DNA of 64,000 nt from Malus domestica (lineage: Eukaryota > Streptophyta > Magnoliopsida > Rosales > Rosaceae), in NCBI RefSeq assembly GCF_042453785.1, contig NC_091666.1, forward strand, positions 28,974,501-29,038,500. The letters run 5' to 3'. Position 1 is the first letter of the stretch; each line of letters starts with the position of its first letter. The translations under genes were made by a program, and so were the position numbers. Shown here one piece after another: positions 33,067-43,626 of the stretch. The notes under the pieces are model-generated. The model had not been told where the DNA came from. It made no database searches and saw only the letters and a list, made by a program, of their open reading frames with translations.

Positions 33067-33779
33067 CCCAACCCAGGCTCTGCAGCTTCTTGAGAAGGAA
33101 CACATGTTTTTTGGTTGCTTCTCTCTCATGTAATGTTGTTGGCCATGAGCTCTCTCCTTCTCCCCCTCTCTCCCTCTCTCCCTCTCTCCCTCCCTCTCTC
33201 TGTGTACTGTTTAAATTCGTGTTTTTTCTGCAACTCTTTTGAAAGGCGGATGTGGGTATTGGGATGATATTTAGATTTGTTCTCAGATGTTTATTTTGTG
33301 TTATTAATGGTTAATTTAGTCGAGGAGATTATAGCGATCCTACTGCCCATGTATAAAGCTGCTGCTTTTTGTTTACATTGACTGCCTTCTGAGTTGTGAT
33401 CGGAATTCTGCAATGTAACCGCGTATTCTATACACCGGTGCGTCGGACTGCCGGATTTTGACAGTCTCCTTCGGCTGGCCGGCAAATACCAATGCATCTC
33501 ATTCACCGATTTGTTCTGTGGTCGGAACATCCCACGGATTAGCCACATTCTTCTACTAGGGTTTTTGGAAGAGCGTTTAGTTTTTTTTTAGTCGAAGAAG
33601 AGTGTTTAGTTCGACTGATGTCTTAGACCATCTTTTAAAAGAGATGTTAGATTTTAAACATAAAATTTGAATTTAACAGCCTACGTGGTATTTTGACATC
33701 TTTTAAAATTTTGTTTTCCATCTAATATGTCAAATTAACTGTTATTTTATTAAACTATTTTTTATCAAATTTTTTATTA
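33067..33779. other. 3' UTR of MRF and intergenic DNA
   Basis: A CTCTCTCCCT pyrimidine microsatellite lies at about 33159-33201, followed by probable 3' UTR. 33620-33730 resembles AT-rich MITE remnants. No gene is seen. Confidence 0.45.
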
Positions 33780-33797
33780 TATATTTTAAATTACATA

Positions 33798-33961
33798 AGA
33801 GGTCGCACTTGGTGCGATGGCAAGTGCCTTCGTCCATGAGCGGTAGGTCTCGGGTTCGAGACTTGGGAGCAGCCTCTCCATAAATGGGGTAAGGCTAGCC
33901 GACATTCACCTCTCCCAGACCCTGCATAAAGCGGAAGCCTTGTGCACTGGGTACGACCTTT
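33798..33961 (+). mobile_element. tRNA-derived SINE with perfect 18-bp target duplication
   Basis: The 164-bp element has a Pol III A-box-like TGGTGCGATGGCAAG and a B box GGTTCGAGAC. A body typical of a plant SINE family follows (CCTCTCCATAAATGGGGTAA, CCTGCATAAAGCGG), with a short T-rich end. It is flanked by identical 18-bp copies of TATATTTTAAATTACATA at 33780-33797 and 33962-33979. The unchanged flanks suggest a fairly recent insertion. Confidence 0.88.
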
Positions 33962-34216
33962 TATATTTTAAATTACATATAAATAATTGATAAAAAGAAA
34001 TTCATATTAACCTGGCCCCTTCTTTAAGGACTTCTCCTGATTTTTTTCTCTTTTCTGAATTCGAATCGAAGGGACTGCTCTTGCGAATCCATTTTTTCAT
34101 ACTTCCATAGCCGACTGGTAAACCCCATCTCGGCCATCTGATGTAGTTCTCTTCCTTAGTTGCCTTTGTTGGGTACCTTTTAATTGATGATTGGAGGAAC
34201 GATTTGGGTTTCAGTA

Positions 34217-34421
34217 CTAGTTTGGTACTGAAGTGTTTATATAAAAAATGGGTATAAAAAAAATTAAACTCAAAAATGTGTTTGGTAAATACTTAAGAAC
34301 AACTTATTTTCACAGTTTTAGATGAAAAAAAGCTGAAAATATGAAGCACAAAAAATGAGCTTATTCTCACAACACAACAGGAGCAGTTTTTTTTCAAAGC
34401 ACAATAATACTAAACCAGCCC
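34217..34421. mobile_element. Short MITE related to the UFSP intron MITE
   Basis: Starts CTAGTTTGGTACTGAAGTG and ends CACAATAATACTAAACCAGCC, imperfect inverses. The interior has AAAAGCTGAAAA and GAGCTTATTCTCACAA words as in the 7832-8185 element. TCAGTA lies on both sides (34211-34216 and 34422-34427). Confidence 0.6.
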
Positions 34422-35486
34422 TCAGTATTTTAGAATCGGCTGATTCCAAGGATCTGTGGAACGGGAGGAGAAGGGAAGGAGAAACACGAGTGGACTCCGT
34501 TTGCAGGTGTGGTGATGGACTCCATGGATTTTCCTTTTCGGGATTGCAACGAGGATTGAGAGCTCTTGTTTTGAACTACGGTGCAAAATGGAGGCTTACA
34601 TTCTCCATTTGGGTTTTAGATTGAGATCGTGAGGTTGATTTCTGGGTTTGCTGTCAATTCATGTCATCGCCATATAAGAAATGATATTTTGGTTGGAGAA
34701 TATTATTGTAATCTTTTATTACTGTTATAACTTATGTAGACATTTTGACATCTCATTTGGAGATGTTTTTATGTCTCTATTTTCATTGGGGCATTTGAGT
34801 GGCCAAAAAAAAAACACCTCTGCGAAAGATAAAGTAAGTTATGAGAAAAATTTATATGTACTTAGAATTATATATATGACAATGCATGAATGATAGTTTC
34901 GGATTGTCAAAGAGAGATTGTTCTCTCTAACCTCTAGTAAGTGGGGACTGTTTCAGTAGACAAAAATTCAGTAAAATACGCTTAATGTTGGTCCTAAATG
35001 TTATCCATACCATTTTAAGTTCAGAAAAAAAAATTATAGAAATAATTAAGGAAATTTTAACAAAAAACTTTCGGTATTGTTTACTTTAATGAAAAACCAT
35101 ATTTTTATACTAAAAAGTCAATCATGATACTATTCACTTTACCTTTTATATTGTCCTTATCGTTAAAATTCAAAGTTTTTAAATCATTTTTATTAGTTTT
35201 TCTAATAATTAAGTCTTTTTTAAAGGGGTTTAGCATTATCCTTTAATTAAAAAAATCCAAAAACAAGAAAAAAAGGAAGGCTACGCACCGTTTCGGTGGT
35301 CTCGACTCCCTTCCTTTTGTTTTTTTATTTCTTTCTTCGTCGGGTAAATGGTCACTTCCTAGTTGTTACTCTCTGTTTGGTTGCCAAGGAAAATCAACCG
35401 AAAGAAACGAAAAGCTCAGGAAAATGGTCTAAACAAAAAGTCTTCAATTTCTCCTCCTCCATTACTGAAAGGCCGAGAGCACAAAA
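34422..35486. other. Intergenic DNA with a MITE remnant
   Basis: 35045-35222 matches the element at 40396-40552 (TTAACAAAAAACTTTCGGTA, ACTAAAAAGTCAATCATG, ACTATTCACTTTACC). The rest shows no gene. The TPR gene's promoter and leader must lie in the last 200 bases. Confidence 0.5.
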
Positions 35487-38400
35487 ATGTCCGAACAAAA
35501 CGAGCCTCAGCAGCCATACCCAGCCGCAAAGAGCTCAAAGCCGCCGCCACAGCCACCGAAACCCGCCGCTTTCTCCGCCAATCTCAACTCCGACCCTCCC
35601 GAAACAGACGGCGCAGCTCCCTCCACGTGTCAGCACCACCACACCTCCCCAGTCTTCTCTCTTCTTCCCCCTTACCCGAAATCCTCCGACGGGCAATCAG
35701 CAGTCAACGAAAGCATCGAAGCCGAAGGCAAACGATTGAGCAAGCTGGGAAAAAGCAGGTCGAGGAATTGCAAGGTGGACTGTGCAATGGATGATGGAGC
35801 TGATGCTGCCGATGGGTATCTTCCTGGTCAAGGAATTTCGTCGTCTCGTGAAGAAAAAGTCAGCAGCCTCAAAACTGTGAGAACCCATTTCAATGGCGGT
35901 TGTGTTAATTCATTGCTTCTTGTAATTTGAAAATTTGATTGAAATTTTGACTGAAATTTTGAAACGGTTGTCGGGTTTTGGTGGTTGTAGGGTTTGGTTC
36001 ATGTGGCGAGGCGGATGCCCAAAAATGCCCATGCTCATTTTATACTGGGTTTGATGTATCAGAGATTGGGGCAGCCTTCAAAGGTGGGATTTGTATACTT
36101 GTATATTGACTCTTTGGTTTGATTACACGGCTAGTATGTTACTATGGATGTTTTCGCGTTCTAATGAGTTCCGGGTTTTAGGCAGTTTTGGCATATGAGA
36201 AGGCAGAAGAGATTTTGCTCCGCCCTGATGCAGAGATCGACAGGCGCGAGCTCCTTTCACTAGTTCAAATTCATCATGCGCAGGTAGAGGACTAGTCTTT
36301 TGGTAAATTGTGGCTTTAGGTTGGTTTTTTTACGTAGTTATGAACTTTGCTGATCCAGCTGGTATTTGTTTTATCAATTGTCAAGTGCCTTATGCTAGAA
36401 ACTTTGGGGGATGGTAGTTTCGACAAAGAACTTGAACCTCAAGAGCTTGATGTAATTAATTCCAAACTAAAGGAATCAATGCAATCAGATGTAAGACAAG
36501 CAGCTGTGTGGAATACCCTCGGCTTGATACTACTTAAGACTGGTCGTCTGCAGGTACAAGTCTGTTGATTCCATTGTTGGTTATGGTCGCTCTTTCTTTT
36601 CCGTACCCTCACGTACTCTGATATGACTGTTATTACTTTCTAGAGTGCAATTGCAGTTTTATCATCTCTGTTAGCTGTTGCCCCCGACAACTATGATTGT
36701 CTTGGAAACCTTGGGATTGCTTACCTTCAAAAGTAAGAGCCTATATGTGTAGATACAATAATGCCCTCTTCAATGTTATGACCTCATGTATCCCTTTGTA
36801 ACTCGAAATCTTTGCAAATGGTCTTTCTTCAGTGGAAATTTGGAACTTTCAGAAAAATGTTTTCAGGAGTTGATACTCAAAGATCAAAATCATCCTGCGG
36901 CCTTAATTAATTACGCTGCCCTCCTTTTATGTAGATATGGTTCGGTTGTTGCAGGTATGCTTTTGATGAGTTTGACTCTAGCGATTTTCTTTTTAACAAT
37001 ACGTATTATGTAACTTTTTTGAGATCGTAGTGAATATTGGTGAAATTTTGCAAGAAAGCTGTTATAATACGTCTAGTTGGAGAACCTGCATGAACATAGC
37101 TTTTGGTTTAATTCTCAGGTGCTGGGGCAAATGCTGGTGAAGGTGCTTCTGCAGATCACACTTCTGCTGTCAATGTTGCGAAGGAGTGTTTGTTTGCATC
37201 GCTAAAAGAGGATCCTAAAGCAGCACACGTGTGGGCTAATCTTGCTAATGCATATTATATGACCGGTGATCATAGAAATTCCAGCAAGTGCTTGGAGAAG
37301 GTGCTTGTGGCTTATTGCTATAATCATTTATTGCTTATTTCTTGAGGTTGTTCATTGGTGTTTTTTTTCTTTGTTTTTATTTTCATTTTGTGGAAAATGA
37401 TGATGCAAGAACTTTTTCTTCGCATGTTTTTCATTCTCTTTAGAAAAACAAAAGAAGAACTTATTATGCATACTCTCATTACTCATGCTTGTGTTGCGTA
37501 CTGGTCATTTGATATTGTAAAGGACAAAGTTTTCATGCTTCTTTTACCAGTATGGCTCCTACTCCATCCTTAATCACAGACAAGTTTGAGCTGTTTTCTC
37601 TTATCATTGCATGCTCCTCAGGCGGCAAAACTGGAGGTCAATTGTTGTATGTCTACTCGATATGCTGTTGCAGTACACCGAATCAAGGATGCAGAAAGGT
37701 TTCAAGACCCTAGTGACCAAATTTCCTGGGCAGGAAATGAAATGGCTTCAATTATAAGAGATGGAGATTCTGTCTCGGTTGAACTTCCTATAGCGTGGGC
37801 AGGCCTTGCGATGGTGCACAAAGCCCAACATGAGATCGCATCAGCATTTGAAGCTGAACAGAATACCTTAATGGAGGTAGAAGAGCATGCTGATTATAGT
37901 TTAAAGCAGGTAATCACAAAAGAGTAATTAAGATGCCATTTATTTCACTTAAATGGCATGACAAAAGGAGCTTCATATGTCATAATGGACGACATGACAA
38001 AGCAACTCCTTGTATATGGCACGTACAGTTGTTCCTTCTAATATCATACATCTTTGCACAACCAGTCGGTTCACATGTGCACAATCTGACTATGCAGTAA
38101 ACAAGAGCCTTTGTTATCATGTATAATGGAGCTTAGAAGGCTTGCCGAAAGTTCGGATCTTTCAGTTTCCTATGTCTTATGTCACTCTTCATTTTTCTGT
38201 ATGTTATTTGGAGAATCGTATTCATGTTCTTCACAATGCACTTCAACTTAGGCAAGTCATTTTTATGTAGGCAGTAGCAGAGGATCCAGATGATGCTGTG
38301 CAATGGCACCAGCTTGGTCTCCATAGCTTATGTACTCGGCAATTCAAAGACTCGCAAAAGTACCTCAAAGCTGCAGTTGCCCGTTTTAAAGAGTGCAGCT

Positions 38401-38915
38401 ATGCATGGTCAAATCTAGGTGTGTCCAATCTTAAGACCCATTTTCGTATGTTTTTAATACTTTTGAGTTATCTCTCTCTGTCTCTTTCTCTCTCTGAAGT
38501 TGGTGAAGTGTACACCTATTAACAAATACATGCATCACCAGGTATCTCACTGCAACTATCAGATGAGCCATCGCAATCTGAAGAAGTTTACAAGCGGGCT
38601 TTAGCATTGGCAACAACTAAACACGCCCACACTATATTCTCCAACCTTGGAAATCTCTACCGCCAGCAGAAGCACTACGAACGTGCCAAAGCAATGTTTA
38701 CAAAGTCTCTAGAGCTCCAGCCAGGCTATGCTCCCGCATTTAACAACTTGGGTCTCGTATTTGTTGCCGAGGGTCAGTGGGAGGAAGCCAAATTCTGCTT
38801 TGACAAAGCCCTCCGGGCAGACCCGTTGCTGGATGCTGCCAAGTCCAACATGCTTAAAGCGGTGTCTGCATCAAGTTCATGTGCAGGCCTGTCCTCTAGT
38901 CTTCTTCAAGATTAA
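35487..38915 (+). CDS. TPR-repeat protein, At5g63200-like
   Basis: Ten exons: 35487-35876, 35991-36083, 36182-36283, 36386-36553, 36644-36732, 36833-36954, 37119-37300, 37622-37909, 38271-38418 and 38542-38915. They total 1956 nt, or 651 residues, with all junctions GT-AG and in phase. The first 75 residues are low-complexity Pro/Ser. Tetratricopeptide repeats fill most of the rest, for example HFILGLMYQRLGQPSKAVLA, AVWNTLGLILLKTGRLQSAI, CLGNLGIAYLQKGNLELSEK, HVWANLANAYYMTGDHRNSS, IFSNLGNLYRQQKHYERAKA and AFNNLGLVFVAEGQWEEAKF. The last three form an OGT-like run. There is no catalytic domain, so it is probably a scaffold; its partner is unknown. Its place next to MRF matches At5g63190-63200 as I remember it. 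Confidence 0.9.
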
Positions 38916-39193
38916 TTTGTATTTTGTAAGCAAGTGTAGGTGTGGGTATGGTTTCCTCAGTCATGATTTAGAATTGTAAAACCGTATTAACTTGCGAAGT
39001 TACGAGAAAACGAGGAGAAGCCTTCCTCTGTATTTAGAGGGTAGAGCTTATCTTCCGGTCCGACGCTCCGTTGTATCTCAGTTTTGTATCATAAGTCAAT
39101 TTTTCAGTGCAGAAAATTCTTGTCTAATGCATTGTTAGTTTCTTTCTTTCATTTTGTTGAGATTGTGTTGCCTCTCCGATTAGTGTTTGACAC
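38916..39193. other. 3' UTR of the TPR gene
   Basis: Likely 3' UTR, then intergenic DNA up to the SINE at 39194. Nothing else is seen. Confidence 0.4.
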
Positions 39194-39352
39194 GCACAAT
39201 ATGGGCAACATGATCATGCGGGCAAAGTTCAATACGATAGGCTGACATGAAGTGGTTCAAACTCGTATTTGGCGAGAATCGAACCCAAAACCTCTCACTT
39301 ACAAGTGAAGAGGAATACCACTAGACCGTAATACTAAGTGACGAAGGTGGGG
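39194..39352 (-). mobile_element. tRNA-derived SINE, minus strand, 11-bp target duplication
   Basis: Read on the minus strand, it has an A-box-like GGTCTAGTGGTATTCCTC and a B box GGTTCGATTCTCGCC about 35 bp further on, then a body that ends near 39194. It is flanked by identical GTGTTTGACAC copies at 39183-39193 and 39353-39363. Relics with the same tRNA-like head lie near 22150-22190 and 46205-46262. Confidence 0.75.
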
Positions 39353-39828
39353 GTGTTTGACACAAATAACAAAGTGCATACAAGAAATGGGTACTAGCAA
39401 GAATATGTAGTTTCTTTTTAATTTGCTTATGATATTATGCATGTATGTTTTGAATTATTAATCATCGTATTTAAACTATCATTTGTCTTGATGCTTAGCT
39501 ACCATTAGGATATTTAGAAAAATAATTTTAATGAGTCTTTTAAGCTTGAATTACCAAGGGAAAGAAATATGACCCTACGGTTTAACCGGACAAGGGAAGT
39601 CCAAAATTTAGTAAGTGGCCCAAGGCTTAATGAGCAAGAAAAAGGTAGAGCTTTGCTCATCAGCCCTTTTTTTTTTTTTTTACGTGTAAAAGTTGAGGTT
39701 AACTAAAAGGTATTTAGTTAAATCTCAGCCACTCATTTGTAAAATAAAATGTGCGTGAGGGAATTTTCAAATGAAGGCATGCTTGTTGTTTTTGTTAAGA
39801 AAATAAGAAATGTATGAAGGTAGACATC
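39353..39828. other. Intergenic DNA
   Basis: No gene. A small perfect-stem hairpin (TTAACTAAA with TTTAGTTAA) lies at about 39698-39721. Confidence 0.4.
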
Positions 39829-39984
39829 ACATGTTTTATGCAGGTTGTGAGCAACATTAAAGCATAGTTTGAACCCAATGCTTGTTCTAAACTTACTTTA
39901 AAATCTTTAGTTCACTCCAAGTTTAGAACAAGCATCGTGCTCAGATTATATTTTAACACTCGTCGCAACCTGTATAAAGCATGT
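39829..39984. repeat. Long imperfect inverted repeat
   Basis: The left arm begins ACATGTTTTATGCAGGTTG and the right arm, inverted, ACATGCTTTATACAGGTTG. Both run to GATGCTTGTTCTAAACTT (left arm: AATGCTTGTTCTAAACTT). Arms are about 70 bp with a short loop. No coding signal. It could be a fold-back MITE or a small-RNA precursor if transcribed. Confidence 0.65.
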
Positions 39985-40109
39985 TATCTCAATCTTAGGT
40001 ATTAGAGTGAACTAAAGAGTTTAATTTTACTAGTGATAGTATTTGGTCATTGTCCAATTTCTTGCCACCCTTCAAAATCTTCTTCCCATTTATTCATCTT
40101 GCTTCTATC

Positions 40110-40345
40110 TGTTAACGTAAGAAGATTGAGAAAGCTAGGGTTTCAAGAACGAGAGAGAGAGATCGAAGAAGAGAGGGAATCTTAGAGAGAGAAGAAGTAT
40201 TGCAGAAATCTGTTATGCTTTCATTACTTACTGTAGAAGCCACTACATTGATGTATATATAGAGAACCAAGTCTCTAACTAACTAACTTAGGTCTACAAT
40301 CTTATGACAAGTGGCATGATCCTAACCATTCTTTATAATCTTACA
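40110..40345 (-). mobile_element. Solo LTR, 236 bp, 5-bp target duplication (fossil)
   Basis: On the minus strand it starts TGTAAGATTATAAAG and ends TACGTTAACA, so it has TG..CA ends. A TATATA promoter box lies near 40254-40260 and a CT-rich leader follows. CTATC flanks both sides (40105-40109 and 40346-40350). There is no internal region, so it is a solo LTR left by LTR-LTR recombination. Length and build suggest Copia. The intact flanking repeat suggests it is not very old. Confidence 0.75.
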
Positions 40346-40395
40346 CTATCATCTCAGTCTTACACGTTTTCCGATAAAATACCTATTTTTTTTAG

Positions 40396-40552
40396 GGAAC
40401 TTTAACGAAAAGCACCCGGTACTGTTCACTTTAACGAAAAACCACATTTTTACACTAAAAAGTCAATCCTGGTACTATTCACTTTACCCTTTATTTTGTC
40501 ATTATCATTAAAACTCAAAGTTTTCAAGCTCTTTTCATTAGTTTTCTTTTTT
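40396..40552. mobile_element. MITE remnant, second copy at 35045-35222
   Basis: Begins GGGAACTTTAACGAAAAG and ends CTCTTTTCATTAGTTTTC, weak inverse ends. The interior (ACTAAAAAGTCAATCCTG, TACTATTCACTTTACC) matches 35045-35222. I recall this repeat as common in Rosaceae. No clear target duplication. Confidence 0.55.
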
Positions 40553-40748
40553 TTTAATGTGTAAACATAGTTTTGTTCAAGACAAGAAGAAATGGTAGAA
40601 TGTGTGTACATGAAAGAAATTGTGGATAATGATAAGTTTTATTTTCTAATGACTTACATTTTGGGCATCTAAAATATATATATACTTCTTTTTGTCAACA
40701 TCTAAAATATATATACGAGGTCATCCATGTGTGACAGTAATAAAAAAC

Positions 40749-41743
40749 GGGATAATTTGATTGCGGTCCCTAATCCTTAACATTTTTTTATTAAAACCTT
40801 AATAGTATTCAAAGTTTGATCAAGGTCCCTTGACTTTGTACACCTCATTATATTACTATTAATATTTATATTCTTATAGTTTTGACATTAATTGTTTGAT
40901 ATTTTATGAGATTTATAATCCTATAAATTTAAAATCCCTCATTATAATACTATTAGAAACGGTTATAATAAAAAAATTCAAACATTTTAATTGAATAAAT
41001 GGATAAAAACTATGTAAAAATAAGAAATAATAAATGACAAAAGAATGTATCCATAGTGTTAAAAAAATTGGTACATTTCACATATAACAAAGTGGTACAT
41101 TAATAAAGAAGAATGGGTACATTATAAATAAATTAGGGTACAAATAAAAGATTAAAAATTATGAGTACAAATGAATTTTTAAAAATATAGGTGCTAAAAG
41201 AAATTAATAAATGGGTACAAAATAAAACTAAAAAGAAAATACTACAAATTTAAAAAAAAATGTTGCAAATTAAAAGTGGGTACAAACTAAAAGTATAAAT
41301 ATATGATACAAAGTTTAGGCATAAAACATAAATATACCATATGTAATTTTTCTATCATTGATTAAATATACAATGTCACGTGATGGTATACACATGGGTA
41401 CAAACACAAATAAAACTTTAAAAAATATGGGCACAAAAAGAAACTAATATATGGGTACAAATTAAAAATGAAAAGAAAATTGGTACAAATTAAAAAATAT
41501 TTGCAAATTAAAAATTGGTACAAACTAAAAATAAAAATATATGATAAAAAATTTAGCCATAAATATAAATATACTAATTGTAACATTTTTAACACTAAAG
41601 GAATATATTTAAAAATAAAAATATTTTATTATTCAAATAATTAATGATGTTATTAATACCCAAGGACCTTGATCAAAAATTGAAAATGAATAGAATTTTA
41701 ATCAATGGAGTAACAAAAAGAAGGATGTGAATCTAATTTTCCC
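40749..41743. mobile_element. Non-autonomous MULE-type element, 995 bp, 10-bp target duplication
   Basis: The ends are inverse over about 80 bp (left GGGATAATTTGATTGCGGTC to TTGATCAAGGTCCC; inverted right GGGAAAATTAGATTCACATC to TTGATCAAGGTCC). AATAAAAAAC flanks both ends exactly (40739-40748 and 41744-41753). Long terminal repeats and 9-11-bp duplications point to Mutator-like elements. The interior is AT-rich, repeats GGGTACAAATTAAAAA words and encodes nothing. Confidence 0.85.
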
Positions 41744-41753
41744 AATAAAAAAC

Positions 41754-42764
41754 TAATGAATATGTTTTATATTTGGAAAGTGAGTTGTTCATTGCGTGTT
41801 ACAAAATTGCAAAATGTATTTGGTATCACAATACAAGTTTGAAAATGATGCCTATGTAACTTTGTGTATCACAAATTAGCTTTGAAGCGTGCATAAGAGA
41901 AGGCCTGAAAACACTCAAAAATGAAAAACTTAAGTAGGATTAACGATTAAGGCATCAATAATACATAATAAAGTGGTTGAGTAGCCTTTAATATCTTGAT
42001 TATTATAAGCGAAAGACACTGGTTATGAACATAATTCGTCTTATGAATTCGGACCACTCAATTTAAATCTTGCGGCTCTCATTAACTTATTTCATTGGTC
42101 CACCTTACACAAAATCAAGCCCTTGAATGATCCAGATCTCTCTCTTGAACTGCTCGAGTCTTCAAATCCAGTGGCTACGAACATAGAGATCCATCAATTT
42201 CTTACATTTGATGGGAGGGTTGTAGTGCTGTCACGCCCTGCACCGGGCATGGCAAGTGCATATTGATTGGAACAAAATTTGTTGTTTTGTAAAGAAATTT
42301 TTGTTTTGAGATGGTCATGTGGAAAAGTACCATACGACAGTTTGATGGTGAAGGTTGCAAACAGTGGAGGTATCCAGACAATTGGTTTTCCACCACTAGT
42401 TTCAACTAACGGTTCGATAAAACAGATAAACAAAGTGCATACGTGAAATAAGACGTTAAGGTTGTGGTGTTTAAATCAATCACGCAATGTCATATGAAAA
42501 TGCCAAAACACATACGTTAAAACACGTTGTGTCATAATAGGTTGAGACACCATAACACCATCACATTTGTATATTCCCATTTTATGTCAGAGATTCTCAC
42601 ATACAACCGAAAATATATCTCATCCCCATTTGCACTAGTCACGTCAAATCACGTGGCGAGTGCTAAGAGGGCAAAAAATCGGCCGGGAGAGCCTAGAATC
42701 TCCAATAAATCTTACTGATCTTGTGTAGAAGAATGTGGATTCTAGGAAATGCTATTGCAACCAG
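41754..42764. other. Intergenic DNA before PsbY
   Basis: No gene or bounded repeat found. Small open frames at 42194-42433 have no recognisable family. Confidence 0.4.
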
Positions 42765-42773
42765 TTTATATAC
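42765..42773 (+). promoter_or_regulatory. TATA box of the PsbY-like gene
   Basis: TTTATATAC lies about 45 bp before the ATG at 42816, so the leader must be very short. Confidence 0.55.
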
Positions 42774-42815
42774 CATAAGTTCTCATTTAGGAGTCTCCAA
42801 ACCTAAAAAGCTTGT

Positions 42816-43193
42816 ATGGCTGCAACGATAGGAACTTCCATGGCTGCGCTCAGCCACAGATGCTTCACCTTCAAGTCCTCCAAAAACATGATCACTTACA
42901 AACCAACCATGAAAATTGTTTCCTTTTCCTCCATCAAATATCAACCGAAAAGCTTCACATCCTTCAAGTCTCCTATCAACTCCAAGCATTCTACGTCCAT
43001 CATCACCGCCGTTGTTTCCACCTTGATTTCCTGTGATTCTGCGTTCGCTGCAGAAGTGGCTGCGGCGACTGGAGAAGGTGACAAGCGCGTCCTCGCACTC
43101 CTAATTCCGATTGTTCCTGCTATACTTTGGGTGCTTTACAACATCCTTGGGCCAGCTTTGAACCAAATTGACAGAATGAGAAGCGAAAAGTGA
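42816..43193 (+). CDS. PSBY: Photosystem II PsbY-like protein, single unit
   Basis: An intronless 125-residue protein. Residues 1-60 are Ser/Lys/Thr-rich, like a plastid transit peptide. A thylakoid-type second signal follows (TAVVSTLISCDSAFAAEVAA), with probable cleavage after AFA. The mature part of about 48 residues has one membrane helix (VLALLIPIVPAILWVLYNIL) and ends GPALNQIDRMRSEK, the PsbY signature. PsbY is a small manganese-binding or cytochrome-b559-associated protein at the edge of photosystem II. In most plants the nuclear gene encodes two such units in a precursor of about 190 residues. Here there is only one, so it is either a single-unit paralogue or a shortened copy. It ends 430 bp from the convergent HAD gene. 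Confidence 0.85.
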   Translation: MAATIGTSMAALSHRCFTFKSSKNMITYKPTMKIVSFSSIKYQPKSFTSFKSPINSKHSTSIITAVVSTLISCDSAFAAEVAAATGEGDKRVLALLIPIVPAILWVLYNILGPALNQIDRMRSEK

Positions 43194-43626
43194 GGTTGTA
43201 AAGCTTCAAGTGATAGCCAGTGCTTCTGTTACTTCTGCACTTCTATACAACACTCAACCAAAAATCCAAATTCCGTTGTACAATATTTGTAAAATGGTAT
43301 GTGATTTATAGGTTCGAATGAGTTGTGTCTCAATATCGAAAGTAGAGTAGCACAACTATATTATGATTAATTTCTATTTGTGAATATATTCATCAAACGG
43401 TAATCATGATTAATGGTAATAATTCACCGTCGAGAGATTCACAAACGAAAACATAGTTTGCTTGAGAAGAGCCGGTTTGTACTCATAGATCCGGACTACT
43501 ACCAAATGCACGCTAGCACTCTTTTATCATCTTAGCTGAAACCCTAATCAGTAATCACCATCCAAAGATTGTAGATGGAAGACAGGCATTGAATGAGATT
43601 AACCTGTCGGAAACTGAATGTATAGG
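43194..43626. other. Shared 3' region of two convergent genes
   Basis: Probably holds the 3' UTRs of the PsbY and HAD genes. No other feature is seen. Confidence 0.4.
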
